A program made the translations under genes and the position numbers. A model generated the notes under the pieces. It was not told the DNA's origin and ran no database searches. It worked only from the letters and a program-made list of their open reading frames with translations. Positions 43,965-53,180 of a stretch of DNA of 64,000 nt are shown in pieces (within the stretch, counting starts at the first letter, position 1; every line of letters begins with the position of its first letter). The DNA comes from Jonesiaceae bacterium BS-20 (GTDB lineage Bacteria; Actinomycetota; Actinomycetes; Actinomycetales; Cellulomonadaceae). The DNA is taken from assembly GCA_039995105.1 (NCBI GenBank), contig CP146203.1, positions 1,798,001 to 1,862,000 on the forward strand, read 5' to 3'.

Positions 43965-44465
43965 CTAGCCCACCCGGTGCAACCAGCGCACTGGGGCACC
44001 ATCGCCCGCGTACCTGAACGGCTCCAATTCGTTATCCCAAGCCGTACCCAGCGCAAGGTCAAGCTCATGACGCATTCGATAGGCATCGTAAGAAAATTCA
44101 AGCGCCTTACGGATCCGCTCTTCGGGGACCACAATGTTGCCATGTGTGTCGGTATGCGTGTGATAAATCCCAAGTGAGGGCGTGTAACTCCAACGCGAGC
44201 CGTCGCCACCGTGCGACGGGTCCTCGGTGACCTCGAACCGTAAGTGGTCCCACCCGTGCATGGCGGACACTATTTGCGAGCCTGTCCCAACTCTGCCCTG
44301 CCAAGCGACCTCGGTCCGCATGAATCCGGGCACGGCTGGCTGTTCAGTCCAATCAAGGGGCGCGGGCACGCCAAGGACACTGGCCAGCGCCCACTGAACG
44401 TGGACGCACATAGCCTTCGGTGCAGCATGCACAAATAGCACGCCGCTGGTAATTGCGCTGGCCAT
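43965..44465 (-). CDS. DUF3145 family protein
   Basis: 166 residues. The opening GVLFVHAAPKAMCVHVQWAL and EVAWQGRVGTGSQIVSAMHGW with SLGIYHTHTDTHGN are characteristic of the actinobacterial DUF3145 family, whose function is unknown. No catalytic site can be stated. There is no signal peptide despite the hydrophobic opening. The start is the ATG at 44465 with AAGGAGA upstream. It lies between the surface protein and deformylase genes, all on the minus strand. Confidence 0.9.
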   Translation of the reverse strand: MASAITSGVLFVHAAPKAMCVHVQWALASVLGVPAPLDWTEQPAVPGFMRTEVAWQGRVGTGSQIVSAMHGWDHLRFEVTEDPSHGGDGSRWSYTPSLGIYHTHTDTHGNIVVPEERIRKALEFSYDAYRMRHELDLALGTAWDNELEPFRYAGDGAPVRWLHRVG

Positions 44466-44596
44466 CGAGGTCTCCTTAGGGTACGAGGGTCATCTTCCCC
44501 AATGTCCTAGTACCCAAACTTGCTGCCAACGCACAATATGAAAATATGGTGTTGCCCATTTTGCCCTAGTAAACAGGACTGCGCCAACCGGCTATG

Positions 44597-45091
44597 TCAG
44601 AGGCTCGCGCGCAACTCACGCATAGCTTGGCGGCGCACGTTCTTCTCAAGCCGGTCAAGGTAAAGCTTTCCGTCCAGGTGGTCCACCTCATGCTGCAAGC
44701 AGCGGGCCATAATGTCCGTGCCTTCAACCGTAATCTTCTTACCGTCGAGGTTGATGCCCTCTACCCGTGCGTACAGTGCACGCCTAGTTGGGTACCACAG
44801 GGTTGGAACCGACAGGCAGCCTTCATCGCCATCTTGGAACTGATCCTCAGATAGAGCAACGATGACCGGGTTAATAATGTATCCCAGTTCATCCTCAATG
44901 TTCCAGGAGAATGCACGTAGATTCACCCCGATTTGGTTCGCCGCTAACCCCGCGCGCCCCTCCATGTCTACCGTCTCCAATAGATCTTCAATGAGGGATT
45001 TGATGCCCGCGTCAATTGTGGTGATCTCATCACACGCGGTACGCAACACTGGATCAGGAACAACCCGAATATCTCTTACAGCCATGGGCAT
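44597..45091 (-). CDS. def: Peptide deformylase
   Basis: Removes the N-formyl group from new proteins before methionine aminopeptidase acts. The 164 residues contain all three metal/active-site motifs: [17 protein letters not shown] and QHEVDHLDG. Start options are ATG at 45091 or 45085 ([11 protein letters not shown]). It is divergent from family X copy 2. Confidence 0.95.
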   Translation of the reverse strand: MPMAVRDIRVVPDPVLRTACDEITTIDAGIKSLIEDLLETVDMEGRAGLAANQIGVNLRAFSWNIEDELGYIINPVIVALSEDQFQDGDEGCLSVPTLWYPTRRALYARVEGINLDGKKITVEGTDIMARCLQHEVDHLDGKLYLDRLEKNVRRQAMRELRASL

Positions 45092-45259
45092 ATTCTGTCA
45101 TGGTTTTGCTTTTACATTTGCACGCGTCCGTGTCAGAGCCCCTCCCCTTGACCATGACCGCATACCCAACAGCCACCGGTTTAGTCCAGTATGGACAGGG
45201 CAAGGGCAACACCTATCCAATGAATTGCCCCCGAGCGCCAGTTGGGATTGAATATCTAG

Positions 45260-45982
45260 ATGCAAGTACCGGGACTTACCAGTACGACCTTTGTGAAGCC
45301 GACCTATCTAGATTTGGCCTTCATCCATTCCGGTCACGTTTACATTCGCTTGCTTGCGCGCAATCATTGGAAACTGGCATCTGCTGAGTTTCACGTAACT
45401 GATCGCGCAGCGATCATTGAAACCTTGTCGCATTGGTCTTCGGGCACCTTTTCCGAGAGCGTTCAGGAACCTTACGTTACGCCCATCACCACCCACGATT
45501 ACCGCAACGGCTTCAAAGCAGTCCTCTCGGAAGGCGAATACCAGAGCACCCAAAGTTTTGCACCGACTTGGGAGCCTCTCCAATCAGCGTTTACCCGGGG
45601 CCTGGCCGGTGGGAGGGGAATCGAAGACCCCGAGGCCGCCAGCTCTTTTGCACATGAAGCCGCGCAACAATTTGCAGCTTTCTTCACAGCCACCCAAAAG
45701 TTATGCAAAGCGCAACTTGCAACCGGCCAATATGGTCATGTACTCGCCGGTTACTTGGAGACCACCATGTCCAAGGTCGCACCCTCAGACCAGAGTTACT
45801 ACCACGAGTGGCAACAGACCATTGGGGCGGAATTACGGGGCAGAGAGTACCTTCGCCTTGCCCAAGACCCGCAGGTACGCCACTTCTACTGTGCCATCCT
45901 CAGCCGTGGCCAGCAGTTGTATAACTGGAGCCAAATGCGGTCAAGACTCGGGATCTCGTCCTCTTTCGAAGATCGAATGTGA
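45260..45982 (+). CDS. Unrecognised protein, family X copy 2
   Basis: 240 residues with no recognisable domain, signal peptide or membrane span. It is a diverged paralogue of the product at 5816-6526: similar length, a matching N-terminal block (IHSGHVYIRLLARNHWKL against MLHDGRMLLELLNGHYSSL) and a C-terminal helical block (KAQLATGQYGHVLAGYLE, PSDQSYYHEWQQTIGA, REYLRLAQ, QQLYNWSQM). The start is the ATG at 45260, which aligns with the start of copy 1. There is no obvious Shine-Dalgarno sequence, so it may be leaderless. It diverges from peptide deformylase and ends in a strong hairpin. Confidence 0.78.
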   Translation: MQVPGLTSTTFVKPTYLDLAFIHSGHVYIRLLARNHWKLASAEFHVTDRAAIIETLSHWSSGTFSESVQEPYVTPITTHDYRNGFKAVLSEGEYQSTQSFAPTWEPLQSAFTRGLAGGRGIEDPEAASSFAHEAAQQFAAFFTATQKLCKAQLATGQYGHVLAGYLETTMSKVAPSDQSYYHEWQQTIGAELRGREYLRLAQDPQVRHFYCAILSRGQQLYNWSQMRSRLGISSSFEDRM

Positions 45983-45992
45983 CCTAGTAACC

Positions 45993-46028
45993 AATGAGAG
46001 CCACCATCGAATGATGGTGGCTCTCATT
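45993..46028 (+). terminator. Terminator after family X copy 2
   Basis: Perfect 16-bp arms AATGAGAGCCACCATC (45993-46008) and their complement (46013-46028) with loop GAAT, 11 bp after the stop. Confidence 0.85.
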
Positions 46029-46101
46029 GAGATTCTTAACCGTTGGCTGTAGTGGTGGCTGCAGTTGCTGCTTTACTAGATACCAGAATCAGCTAAATCA
46101 T

Positions 46102-46178
46102 TGGTGCCCCAGGCAGGACTTGAACCCGCGACCAAGGAATTATGAGTTCCCTGCTCTAACCACCTGAGCTACTGGGGC
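46102..46178 (-). tRNA. tRNA with CAT anticodon (Ile2 favoured over Met)
   Basis: Read on the minus strand: acceptor GCCCCAG / CTGGGGC, D arm, anticodon stem GGGAA/TTCCC-type with loop CTCATAA, T arm GCGGG-TTCAAGT-CCTGC, discriminator A and encoded CCA. C4-G69 and C5-G68 in the acceptor and TTGGTCGC-x-GGTTCAAGTCC match tRNA-Ile2, which is lysidinylated by TilS at C34 and reads AUA. An elongator tRNA-Met cannot be excluded. Confidence 0.93.
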
Positions 46179-46241
46179 GCAGGTTATAGGATAGCGGGTT
46201 TTTGCAAAGACTTTTAATCGTGTTCGCAGTACCGTGTTGTT

Positions 46242-46784
46242 ATGTTGTTTAAGCGAACTACTTTGCCTACTACCCAAGCCCAGCAATTGCGGAAAGTTAC
46301 CTCGGCACGAGCCGTTGCTTGGATCGATTTCCCCTCGGTTGCGCCCGAAGACCTCGATCAGCCCGGGATCAAGAACGACGCTTGGGTCATTACTACGGCC
46401 AAACAACTAGTCCTTCTCACCGAAGGAGAAGAAAAAGTGTGGCCTTGGCATCTTGTTGACCGCGCCAGCTGGGACCCTGAGACCTCGCAACTAGTGATTT
46501 CCTTCGTTCAAAACATCAACCCGCTCGTGATTACTATCACAGATAAGGCGCCCAAGAAGCTCCTCACTCACTTCCGTGAGCGGGTAGACCACTCGGTCGT
46601 GGTGAGCGAGTCCGTACCCTTGACAATGACTCAAACTGCGCGGGTTGCGGTGCGTAGAGACGATCGTGGACAGCTGATTATTCAGACCGTTTACGACCCG
46701 GGCGTGAACCCAAATGCGGCCGCCGTCACACGCAAAATTGGCCCCGTAATTGAACGCCTCCGAGATATGTCCGGAGCACTGTAA
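46242..46784 (+). CDS. Conserved-looking hypothetical protein, 180 aa
   Basis: Not recognised with confidence. Beta-rich stretches (DAWVITTAKQLVLLTEGEEKVWPWHLVDRASWD, QLVISFVQNINPLVITITD) suggest a PH-like or sandwich fold, followed by a helical end (AAAVTRKIGPVIERLRDMSG). It has no signal peptide or membrane span. Its position directly before the tRNA-Asn genes recurs in actinobacteria as I recall it. The ATG at 46242 is the first in frame. Function unknown. Confidence 0.72.
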   Translation: MLFKRTTLPTTQAQQLRKVTSARAVAWIDFPSVAPEDLDQPGIKNDAWVITTAKQLVLLTEGEEKVWPWHLVDRASWDPETSQLVISFVQNINPLVITITDKAPKKLLTHFRERVDHSVVVSESVPLTMTQTARVAVRRDDRGQLIIQTVYDPGVNPNAAAVTRKIGPVIERLRDMSGAL

Positions 46785-46846
46785 AAAACCTGCTAGAGTT
46801 TATCTGCGGCCAACCTAGAGAGTCAGCACGATCTTGTTGCGCCCAA

Positions 46847-46918
<72 letters not shown>

Positions 46919-46947
46919 CAACAACTGAATAATAATTGAATAAGCAT

Positions 46948-47019
<72 letters not shown>

Positions 47020-47025
47020 CAGTAT

Positions 47026-47062
47026 AGGCCCAGACAAGTTAAAACCTGTCTGGGCCTTGTTG
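47026..47062 (+). terminator. Terminator of the tRNA-Asn pair
   Basis: AGGCCCAGACA (47026-47036) pairs with TGTCTGGGCCT (47047-47057), followed by TGTTGTTT, 6 bp after tRNA copy 2. Confidence 0.85.
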
Positions 47063-47196
47063 TTTACCGGTCTAACTTCCTATATCGTTCGGCGCCGACG
47101 ATTCGGGCATCGAAAACTCCCCCAACAGCGGCTTTGGCCAGCTAAGATAGTCCAAAGTTAAGGGCACGCGCCCTCCCTCGAGTCGAAGGCGTTCTC

Positions 47197-47712
47197 GTGC
47201 GATCTAAATTTATTGTGCCAGCAGTTTTGAGCCTGTCCGCGCCAGCACTTTCTGGATGTTCTACCCCCGGTCCGATTGCAAGCGTGGAAGAAGGTATTAC
47301 AACTTGCACGCTCACAAGGGAGGGCACAGACATCTTCTTTGGAGCACCGATAAACAATCCAAGTGACACAGAGATCACAATTCTTGACGTCACGGCCAAG
47401 AAATCGGTCAATACCGAAGCAGTCGAGTTTGGCATTGACGAGGCAGCGCACGTAGTTGGGGTCGCATACTACCCAGATTCCTCCGTGGAGGCGGACCCAG
47501 AAGCCACTACATCCATCGAGTTCATGGTTTCTCCCCAGAACGCCGTAATCAAACCGGATCACACTGCGGGGCTGGTATTGAAGATAGTTCCTCAGGATCC
47601 GACCAGCAACGCTAGTGTTTCTGAGATCAGAATCAAGTACCAAGTGGATGGAACCACCCACACAGCAACCGATCGGTCAGTCTATGAACTGGCCCCGCAA
47701 ACCTGCGAGTAG
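47197..47712 (+). CDS. Hypothetical secreted lipoprotein
   Basis: 171 residues starting with GTG at 47197. The signal MRSKFIVPAVLSLSAPA ends in the lipobox ALSGC, giving a membrane-anchored exported protein. The mature part is predicted beta-sandwich (INNPSDTEITILDVTAKKS, TAGLVLKIVPQD), with one cysteine in ITTCTL and another in PQTCE that could pair. No family or role is recognised. GAAGG lies upstream of the start. Confidence 0.75.
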   Translation: MRSKFIVPAVLSLSAPALSGCSTPGPIASVEEGITTCTLTREGTDIFFGAPINNPSDTEITILDVTAKKSVNTEAVEFGIDEAAHVVGVAYYPDSSVEADPEATTSIEFMVSPQNAVIKPDHTAGLVLKIVPQDPTSNASVSEIRIKYQVDGTTHTATDRSVYELAPQTCE

Positions 47713-47721
47713 TTACCTAGA

Positions 47722-47769
47722 CCAGCCCCGATGTTTTGTCTGTGTAGGAGTCGGGGCGTACGGGGCTGG
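47722..47769 (-). terminator. Possible terminator after dnaG
   Basis: CCAGCCCCG (47722-47730) can pair with CGGGGCTGG (47761-47769) or an inner TCGGGGC (47751-47757). It lies 14 bp downstream of the dnaG stop on the minus strand; alternative pairings make the call weak. Confidence 0.45.
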
Positions 47770-47782
47770 GCCTGCTCAAGGT

Positions 47783-49753
47783 CTAGTAGTTGCCGTACTC
47801 CCGCAGCAGGCGGCGTTGGGCCTCAAGTTCAAGCAGCATCCGGTAAATCTCGTCATGCTGTTGGGCCTCATGTTCACTATCCGTGCGCCGCAATCGGGAC
47901 TTGAGGTCACCGATCTGACGGGTCATTCCCATATCAATGAACGCTCGCACAATGCCCTGAACAAAGCCCGCAATGGCGTCCGGTCGGTCCTCCGGCAGTG
48001 GGCTGACCGAGAGTTCGTTAATCAGCGTAGTGATGGGCTCAGCAGACTCCTGGCACACCATCTGCACCCAGTGGGCCGCCGGATGTGTGGCGCCAACGGT
48101 AAGCCCGCCGGCAGCCCTGATAGCGTCAAAGACGGCCCGCCAGGCGGGGACCGTAAACGCCTCCGATGGCAGCGCGTCCATGACCGCTGGTGTGATGAAC
48201 TGAGGGAACTGCAAAATGACCTCGAGGGTTTGCCGCTCAAGGCGCACCACCGGGTCGTTGCTATTGGGACGCGCCAGCGTTGCGCCCGCGGGCGTTGCAT
48301 CCTGTGTTGGGCCGTTGGCACTTTGATTTTGAGGATTACGCGGGTTCTGCGCCCACGTTTGCTGACTCTGCTTTGGATTGCGCAGATCCCGCTCCGATTG
48401 GGCCACCGCGCGGCGGGCAAGCTCGCCATCGATGCCCAGCCAGCCAGCCAGCATGCGTGTGTACTCGGGGCGCAGGGCGTTATCCCGGATAGAAGCTACG
48501 ACCGGGGCGCAGGCACGCAGCGCTCCAACCCGGCCTTCAGCGGTGTCCAGGTCAAAGGACTTCAAGGTTGTTTGGATGACAAACTCAAACAACGGCTGGC
48601 GCCCCTCAATTAGAGCAACAACCGCCTGCGGACCGTGGTGTTGGCGCAGATCGCAGGGGTCCATCCCGGATTTCTCGACGGCCACGAACGTCTGGGCGTA
48701 AAACCGTTGATCCTCGTTGAAAGCCCGCATGGCGGCCTTTTGGCCGGCTGCGTCACCGTCGAACGTGAAGATGATTTCCCCTCCGAGGGAGCCGCCGTCG
48801 GCGAGGCGTACTCCCCCGCCGGCATTAGTGTCCCCTACGAGCCTGCGCACAATACGCACATGGTCGGTTCCAAACGCGGTGCCACACGTGGCCACAGCCG
48901 TGGTTACACCGGACAAGTGGGCCGCCATAACATCGGTGTACCCCTCAACCACAACGATCCGTTTGGTCTTTGCAATGTCACGTTTGGCAAGGTCAATGCC
49001 GTAGAGCACCGAGGACTTCTTATACAGGGCCGTTTCCGGGGTGTTCAAGTACTTGGGACCTTGGTCGTCGTCATAGAGCTTGCGGGCACCAAAACCAATT
49101 GGCTCACCCGTGACATCACGAATAGGCCAGATTAGTCTGCCGCGGAACCGGTCATACACACCGCGAGCGCCCTGCGAAACCAGACCTGAGGCAACAAGCT
49201 CTTGCTCATTGAAGCCTTTTTGCCGCAGGAAGTTGGTGAGGTTATCCCAGCCTTGGGGGGCGTATCCAACCCCAAAATGGGCAGCGTTTTCCTGGGTGAA
49301 GCTGCGTTCGGCTAAGAATTGGCGGCCGGTGTGAGCTTCAGGTGTTTGCAACTGCTCCAAAAAGTATTGGGCGGCAATGCGGTTAGCTTCCAGCAACCGC
49401 TGGCGCCGGCCCGGCTCTTCTTGGCGGCGCTCGGTGCCTTCCTCATAGCGCAGTTGCATGCCGATCTTGCTGGCTAGGTATTCGACGGCCTCGGCGAACC
49501 CTAGTCCATCGGTCTTTTGCACGAAGGAGATGACGTCTCCGCCCTCACCGCAACCAAAGCAGTGCCAGCGCCCCACCTGGGGACGGACATGGAAAGATGG
49601 GGTCTTCTCATCATGAAAAGGGCACAGCCCCTTCATGGAGCCTACCCCGGCGGTTCGCAGGGTTACCTGCGCACCAACGATTTCATCAATGTGCGAGCGT
49701 TCACGCACCGCATCTACATCTTCACGCAATATCAGGCCAGCCACACTGGTCAT
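47783..49753 (-). CDS. dnaG: DNA primase
   Basis: Synthesises RNA primers at the replication fork. 656 residues: the CHC2 zinc finger (CPFHDEKTPSFHV...HCFGCGEGGD) at about 45-70, the TOPRIM catalytic core (VVVEGYTDVMAAH and IFTFDGDAAGQKAA) at about 260-350 and a C-terminal helicase-binding domain. A 13-residue insertion (around TNAGGGVRLADGG) sits inside the TOPRIM region compared with the mycobacterial protein as I recall it. The ATG at 49753 (MTSVAGLI) is preferred to 49765. It follows dgt by 92 bp on the same strand, as in mycobacteria. Confidence 0.95.
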   Translation of the reverse strand: MTSVAGLILREDVDAVRERSHIDEIVGAQVTLRTAGVGSMKGLCPFHDEKTPSFHVRPQVGRWHCFGCGEGGDVISFVQKTDGLGFAEAVEYLASKIGMQLRYEEGTERRQEEPGRRQRLLEANRIAAQYFLEQLQTPEAHTGRQFLAERSFTQENAAHFGVGYAPQGWDNLTNFLRQKGFNEQELVASGLVSQGARGVYDRFRGRLIWPIRDVTGEPIGFGARKLYDDDQGPKYLNTPETALYKKSSVLYGIDLAKRDIAKTKRIVVVEGYTDVMAAHLSGVTTAVATCGTAFGTDHVRIVRRLVGDTNAGGGVRLADGGSLGGEIIFTFDGDAAGQKAAMRAFNEDQRFYAQTFVAVEKSGMDPCDLRQHHGPQAVVALIEGRQPLFEFVIQTTLKSFDLDTAEGRVGALRACAPVVASIRDNALRPEYTRMLAGWLGIDGELARRAVAQSERDLRNPKQSQQTWAQNPRNPQNQSANGPTQDATPAGATLARPNSNDPVVRLERQTLEVILQFPQFITPAVMDALPSEAFTVPAWRAVFDAIRAAGGLTVGATHPAAHWVQMVCQESAEPITTLINELSVSPLPEDRPDAIAGFVQGIVRAFIDMGMTRQIGDLKSRLRRTDSEHEAQQHDEIYRMLLELEAQRRLLREYGNY

Positions 49754-49845
49754 TCTAAGCGTCATTTGGCTTTGCCGGGTACGTTATCGCCTTCGGCTAG
49801 GTGTGGTGCATAACCGCACTGATCCAAAGGCACCGCATTACCCAA

Positions 49846-51138
49846 TCAGAACAGGTAAATGGTGTCACCTTCAGCGCAGAAACGCTCGTGCCAACGCATG
49901 ACGCTGACATCAGTCAGTGAGGCCACCTGGTCGATGATGACTCGCAGCCGACCGGCATCATCGCGGGCCACATGGTAATCACCCCGAAATGCGGGTTCCA
50001 GATCACCCGCACCCCGCAACGAGAGCGCCTCAACCAGTTCTTGGATGATGGTGCGCTGATCTTGGTAGGTGCTTTGTTCCTCACGCGGAGCCATCACATA
50101 AGCCACCGCAATTCCCTTGAGCACCAGGATCTCTGCCAGAGTCTCGGTGGGGATGATCAAGTTTGCTTGGTACCGCGTCAGTGGTCCGTCGCCGTACTTT
50201 TCCCGGGTTGCCTCATGTGCCGCCCAGGCAAACCGGCCGATCAGGTGGCTGGTGGCATCCTTGAGTACGGCCAGTGATCGCCTCGAGCCATCAAAGTCTG
50301 TGATGAGCACCTTCTCCGCACGCAGACGGTCAATCGCGTTACCCAGTTCATCGGCACTGATTTCTTTGCCATACCAAGCCTGCGTGTGCTTGATGACGCG
50401 TTTACGCTCCTTGTCCTCATCCAGTTTGGCCAAGTCCATGGCACCAGAAGCAATCGCGTCCTCAACATCATGCACCGAATAGGAGATGTCATCAGCCAAG
50501 TCCATGACCTGAGCTTCCATGCACTGCACACCCGGAGTTGCCCCCTGCCGCGCCCAATCAAACACCGGCTGATCATCGGCGTAGTACCCAAACTTGCGGG
50601 TTGGCTTACCGTCTTTTTGCGGGCCCTGTTCAAACGCCCACGGATACTTAATCGAGGCATCCAGGCTGGCCCTGGTCAGGTTAAGGCCTGCGGGAACCCC
50701 TAAGGACGAGAACACTTTAGCCTCGAGCCGGGTCAGCAACCGCAACGTCTGGGCATTGCCCTCAAACCCGCCAATATCCGCGGCAAGTTCTGACAATGCG
50801 CGCTCACCGTTGTGCCCAAAGGGTGGGTGTCCCAGATCATGGGCCAAGCAAGCGGTGTCTACCACGTCCGGGTCGCAGCCCAACGTTTTACCAAGCTCCC
50901 GGCCCACCTGGGCAACTTCAAGCGAGTGCGTTAACCGGTTACGGATGAAGTCATGGCTTTCTGGGCCCAACACTTGAGTTTTGTCGCTGAGACGTCTCAG
51001 GGCAGAAGAGTGCACCAACCGGGCCCGGTCGCGCTCAAATGCGGTGCGGCTCTTACTTTTTGGGGCCTCGGGGACCCAGCGGGTAGCGTCATCAACGTCA
51101 TACCCGCTCGTAAGTTCATGTGCTAGTGCTTCATCCAC
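49846..51138 (-). CDS. dgt: Deoxyguanosinetriphosphate triphosphohydrolase-like protein
   Basis: HD-domain enzyme releasing tripolyphosphate from dNTPs. The 430 residues include the metal-binding HD signature: RNRLTHSLEVAQVGRELG, CLAHDLGHPPFGHNGE and ADDISYSVHDVEDA. The N-terminus SRTAFERDRARLVHSSALRRLSDKTQV is the conserved family entry. Coupling to dnaG suggests a role in dNTP balance during replication. The ATG at 51138 is used. Confidence 0.94.
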   Translation of the reverse strand: MDEALAHELTSGYDVDDATRWVPEAPKSKSRTAFERDRARLVHSSALRRLSDKTQVLGPESHDFIRNRLTHSLEVAQVGRELGKTLGCDPDVVDTACLAHDLGHPPFGHNGERALSELAADIGGFEGNAQTLRLLTRLEAKVFSSLGVPAGLNLTRASLDASIKYPWAFEQGPQKDGKPTRKFGYYADDQPVFDWARQGATPGVQCMEAQVMDLADDISYSVHDVEDAIASGAMDLAKLDEDKERKRVIKHTQAWYGKEISADELGNAIDRLRAEKVLITDFDGSRRSLAVLKDATSHLIGRFAWAAHEATREKYGDGPLTRYQANLIIPTETLAEILVLKGIAVAYVMAPREEQSTYQDQRTIIQELVEALSLRGAGDLEPAFRGDYHVARDDAGRLRVIIDQVASLTDVSVMRWHERFCAEGDTIYLF

Positions 51139-51236
51139 AAGTTAACCCTAGCGAACATATTGGCCTAGTCCCTACCATAAACGCGAGAAACCGCGGGTTT
51201 TGGCCTAGATCAACCCTGTGGAAACATCATTTCTGA

Positions 51237-53165
51237 CTAGCGCAAACGCCAAATCCCTACACCCGGGCCAAAACCTTGAATAACAAAGTGATCACCTTCG
51301 GTGGCAAGGGTGGTGTTTCCGTACAACGTCTGTGGGATCTGTCCAATCGTAGCGTCGCTAGGCCCACCCGATTCGATGCTTTGCTCGGCCTGGGTATGTC
51401 CGCCCCACTGACCGGCTGGGACACCTAGGAACCGAGGGATCTTAGCCCCGGACCAAGGCGCGCGACTGAGCGCCACGAGGGCACAGGCATCGGCAGACTC
51501 TCGCAAGAAGACGACCGCGTCATCAGCCACAACGAGCCATCGCAGCCCACCTTGCGAAAACGCGGTGCTCGCACCGCGGACCGCAATGAGGTCCGCGTAA
51601 ATACGGTGGATCTGGTCATCCCAGCGTGACGGGTCATCCCACGGCATGGTCTTGCGTGCGTGTTCACCGTTGACACCGGTGAGCCCAACTTCATCACCTG
51701 CGAAAATTACCGGCACTCCCAGGTAGGTGAGCAGCATTCCAGCCGCAACCTCAACCATGGCGGTGTCCCCTACCAGCGTGCGCAGCCGCGGAGTGTCATG
51801 GGAGCCAAGCATGTTCCACTGGGAGGCTGTTACCTGGAACGGGATAGCCGCATCGAACTCGCGCATGGACGCAACCATGTCCCGGCCGGTGTTCTGGGGC
51901 AGGGCAGAAGGTAATCCAAAAGCTGGGGTGCCCAACTTGGGGTCTGCCACCCAAGACCAAACCGGGCGGGTAAACGCGGTGTAGTTCATGTTGGCATGCC
52001 AGCCATCCCCGTCAAGGTCGCGGGAGGCGTCATGGAAGTGCTCGGCTATGACCAAGCCCTGCGGGTTTGCGTCCGTCACCGTCTTACGGGCCCGGCGCGC
52101 AATGTCATGGGTCATGTCGTCGGTGCCGTAGCGTCCGGTCATATTTGCCACGTCTACACGCCAGCCATCGAGTGAATACGGTGGAGCCAACCACTTGCCG
52201 ATGGCCGATTCCGGGCCATCGATCATCCGCTGGGCCAACTCTTGGCTGTGATAGTTCAACTTGGGCAGCGAGGTGACTTCCTTCCAGCTGGCATAACCGC
52301 AAGGGTCATCGGTCCAGTAGAAAAAATCGTGCTCGAGGCTCTGTGGATCACTTTGGGCCGTGGTAAACCACTCATGTCCAATACCCGTGTGATTGGTGGT
52401 GATATCCCCCATCAGCTTCATGCCGCGGTCATGGACCGCCTGGGAAAGGCGAGCATAGGCCTCGTTACCGCCGAGAACCGGGTCCACCTCATCAAACGTG
52501 TTGGCGTCATAGCGGTGATTGGACTGCCCCGGGAACACCGGTGTCAGGTACACCGTGGTTACCCCGAGGTCTTTGAGGTAGTCCAGATGCTCGGTGATTC
52601 CGTCGAGGTCACCACCAAAGAAGTGTCTTCCAACATTCTCACCCGATGGAATTGGGTCCTGATTCCAGTCTGTTGCCGGCAATGCCCAATGAGGAAGGTC
52701 ATTGGAGGCAGTTTCAGGGGTGAGTTCCCCCTTGGCTTTGGACCGTGCAAACCGATCCGGGAAGATCTGGTAGACCAACCCCTCGCGGGCCCAATCCGGC
52801 GCTACCCCGTAAACGGTGACCTTGAAGTCATGTGCATCGGGGATCTCCCGGGTGTACCAGCCACTCGCGTTGAGCCACGCATACCCGGTCTCCAGCTCAA
52901 AGAAGAACCGATAGTTGGTTACAGGGTTGTGCACGAGTAGGTTGGCCTCGTACCAGCGCTCATACTCGGTAGTGGACACCAATCGGGCTGGTGAAATCCG
53001 TGGCTCGCCGTCACGTACTACCCGGAGGTGAACCGATTTCTCTGCGGTTGCTAGAGGTACCCGGACGCGGACGGTGATGGTCTGACCAACCTGCCGCGGT
53101 AACTCTTGCACGTACAGGCTAGACCCGTCGTGGTGAGGAACCGCGGCAGCAAGGATATGTGGCAT
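51237..53165 (-). CDS. GH13 alpha-glycosidase (neopullulanase/maltodextrin glucosidase-like)
   Basis: A cytoplasmic retaining alpha-glycosidase of 642 residues with no signal peptide. An N-terminal beta domain (about 1-115) precedes the catalytic barrel. The conserved regions are LMGDITTNHTG (I), GWRVDVANMTG with the nucleophile Asp (II), VIAEHFHDASRD with the acid/base Glu (III) and LGSHDTPRLRTL (IV). It likely degrades maltodextrins or cyclodextrins imported by the adjacent ABC permeases; it starts 15 bp after malG on the same strand and probably ends that operon. Confidence 0.93.
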   Translation of the reverse strand: MPHILAAAVPHHDGSSLYVQELPRQVGQTITVRVRVPLATAEKSVHLRVVRDGEPRISPARLVSTTEYERWYEANLLVHNPVTNYRFFFELETGYAWLNASGWYTREIPDAHDFKVTVYGVAPDWAREGLVYQIFPDRFARSKAKGELTPETASNDLPHWALPATDWNQDPIPSGENVGRHFFGGDLDGITEHLDYLKDLGVTTVYLTPVFPGQSNHRYDANTFDEVDPVLGGNEAYARLSQAVHDRGMKLMGDITTNHTGIGHEWFTTAQSDPQSLEHDFFYWTDDPCGYASWKEVTSLPKLNYHSQELAQRMIDGPESAIGKWLAPPYSLDGWRVDVANMTGRYGTDDMTHDIARRARKTVTDANPQGLVIAEHFHDASRDLDGDGWHANMNYTAFTRPVWSWVADPKLGTPAFGLPSALPQNTGRDMVASMREFDAAIPFQVTASQWNMLGSHDTPRLRTLVGDTAMVEVAAGMLLTYLGVPVIFAGDEVGLTGVNGEHARKTMPWDDPSRWDDQIHRIYADLIAVRGASTAFSQGGLRWLVVADDAVVFLRESADACALVALSRAPWSGAKIPRFLGVPAGQWGGHTQAEQSIESGGPSDATIGQIPQTLYGNTTLATEGDHFVIQGFGPGVGIWRLR

Positions 53166-53180
53166 GTATTTTAGATTCCG

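Noticed and set aside
47615-48613. Plus-strand frame of 332 codons opposite the dnaG 3' region
   Set aside because: DNA primase is unambiguous on the minus strand; the translated shadow has no domain.
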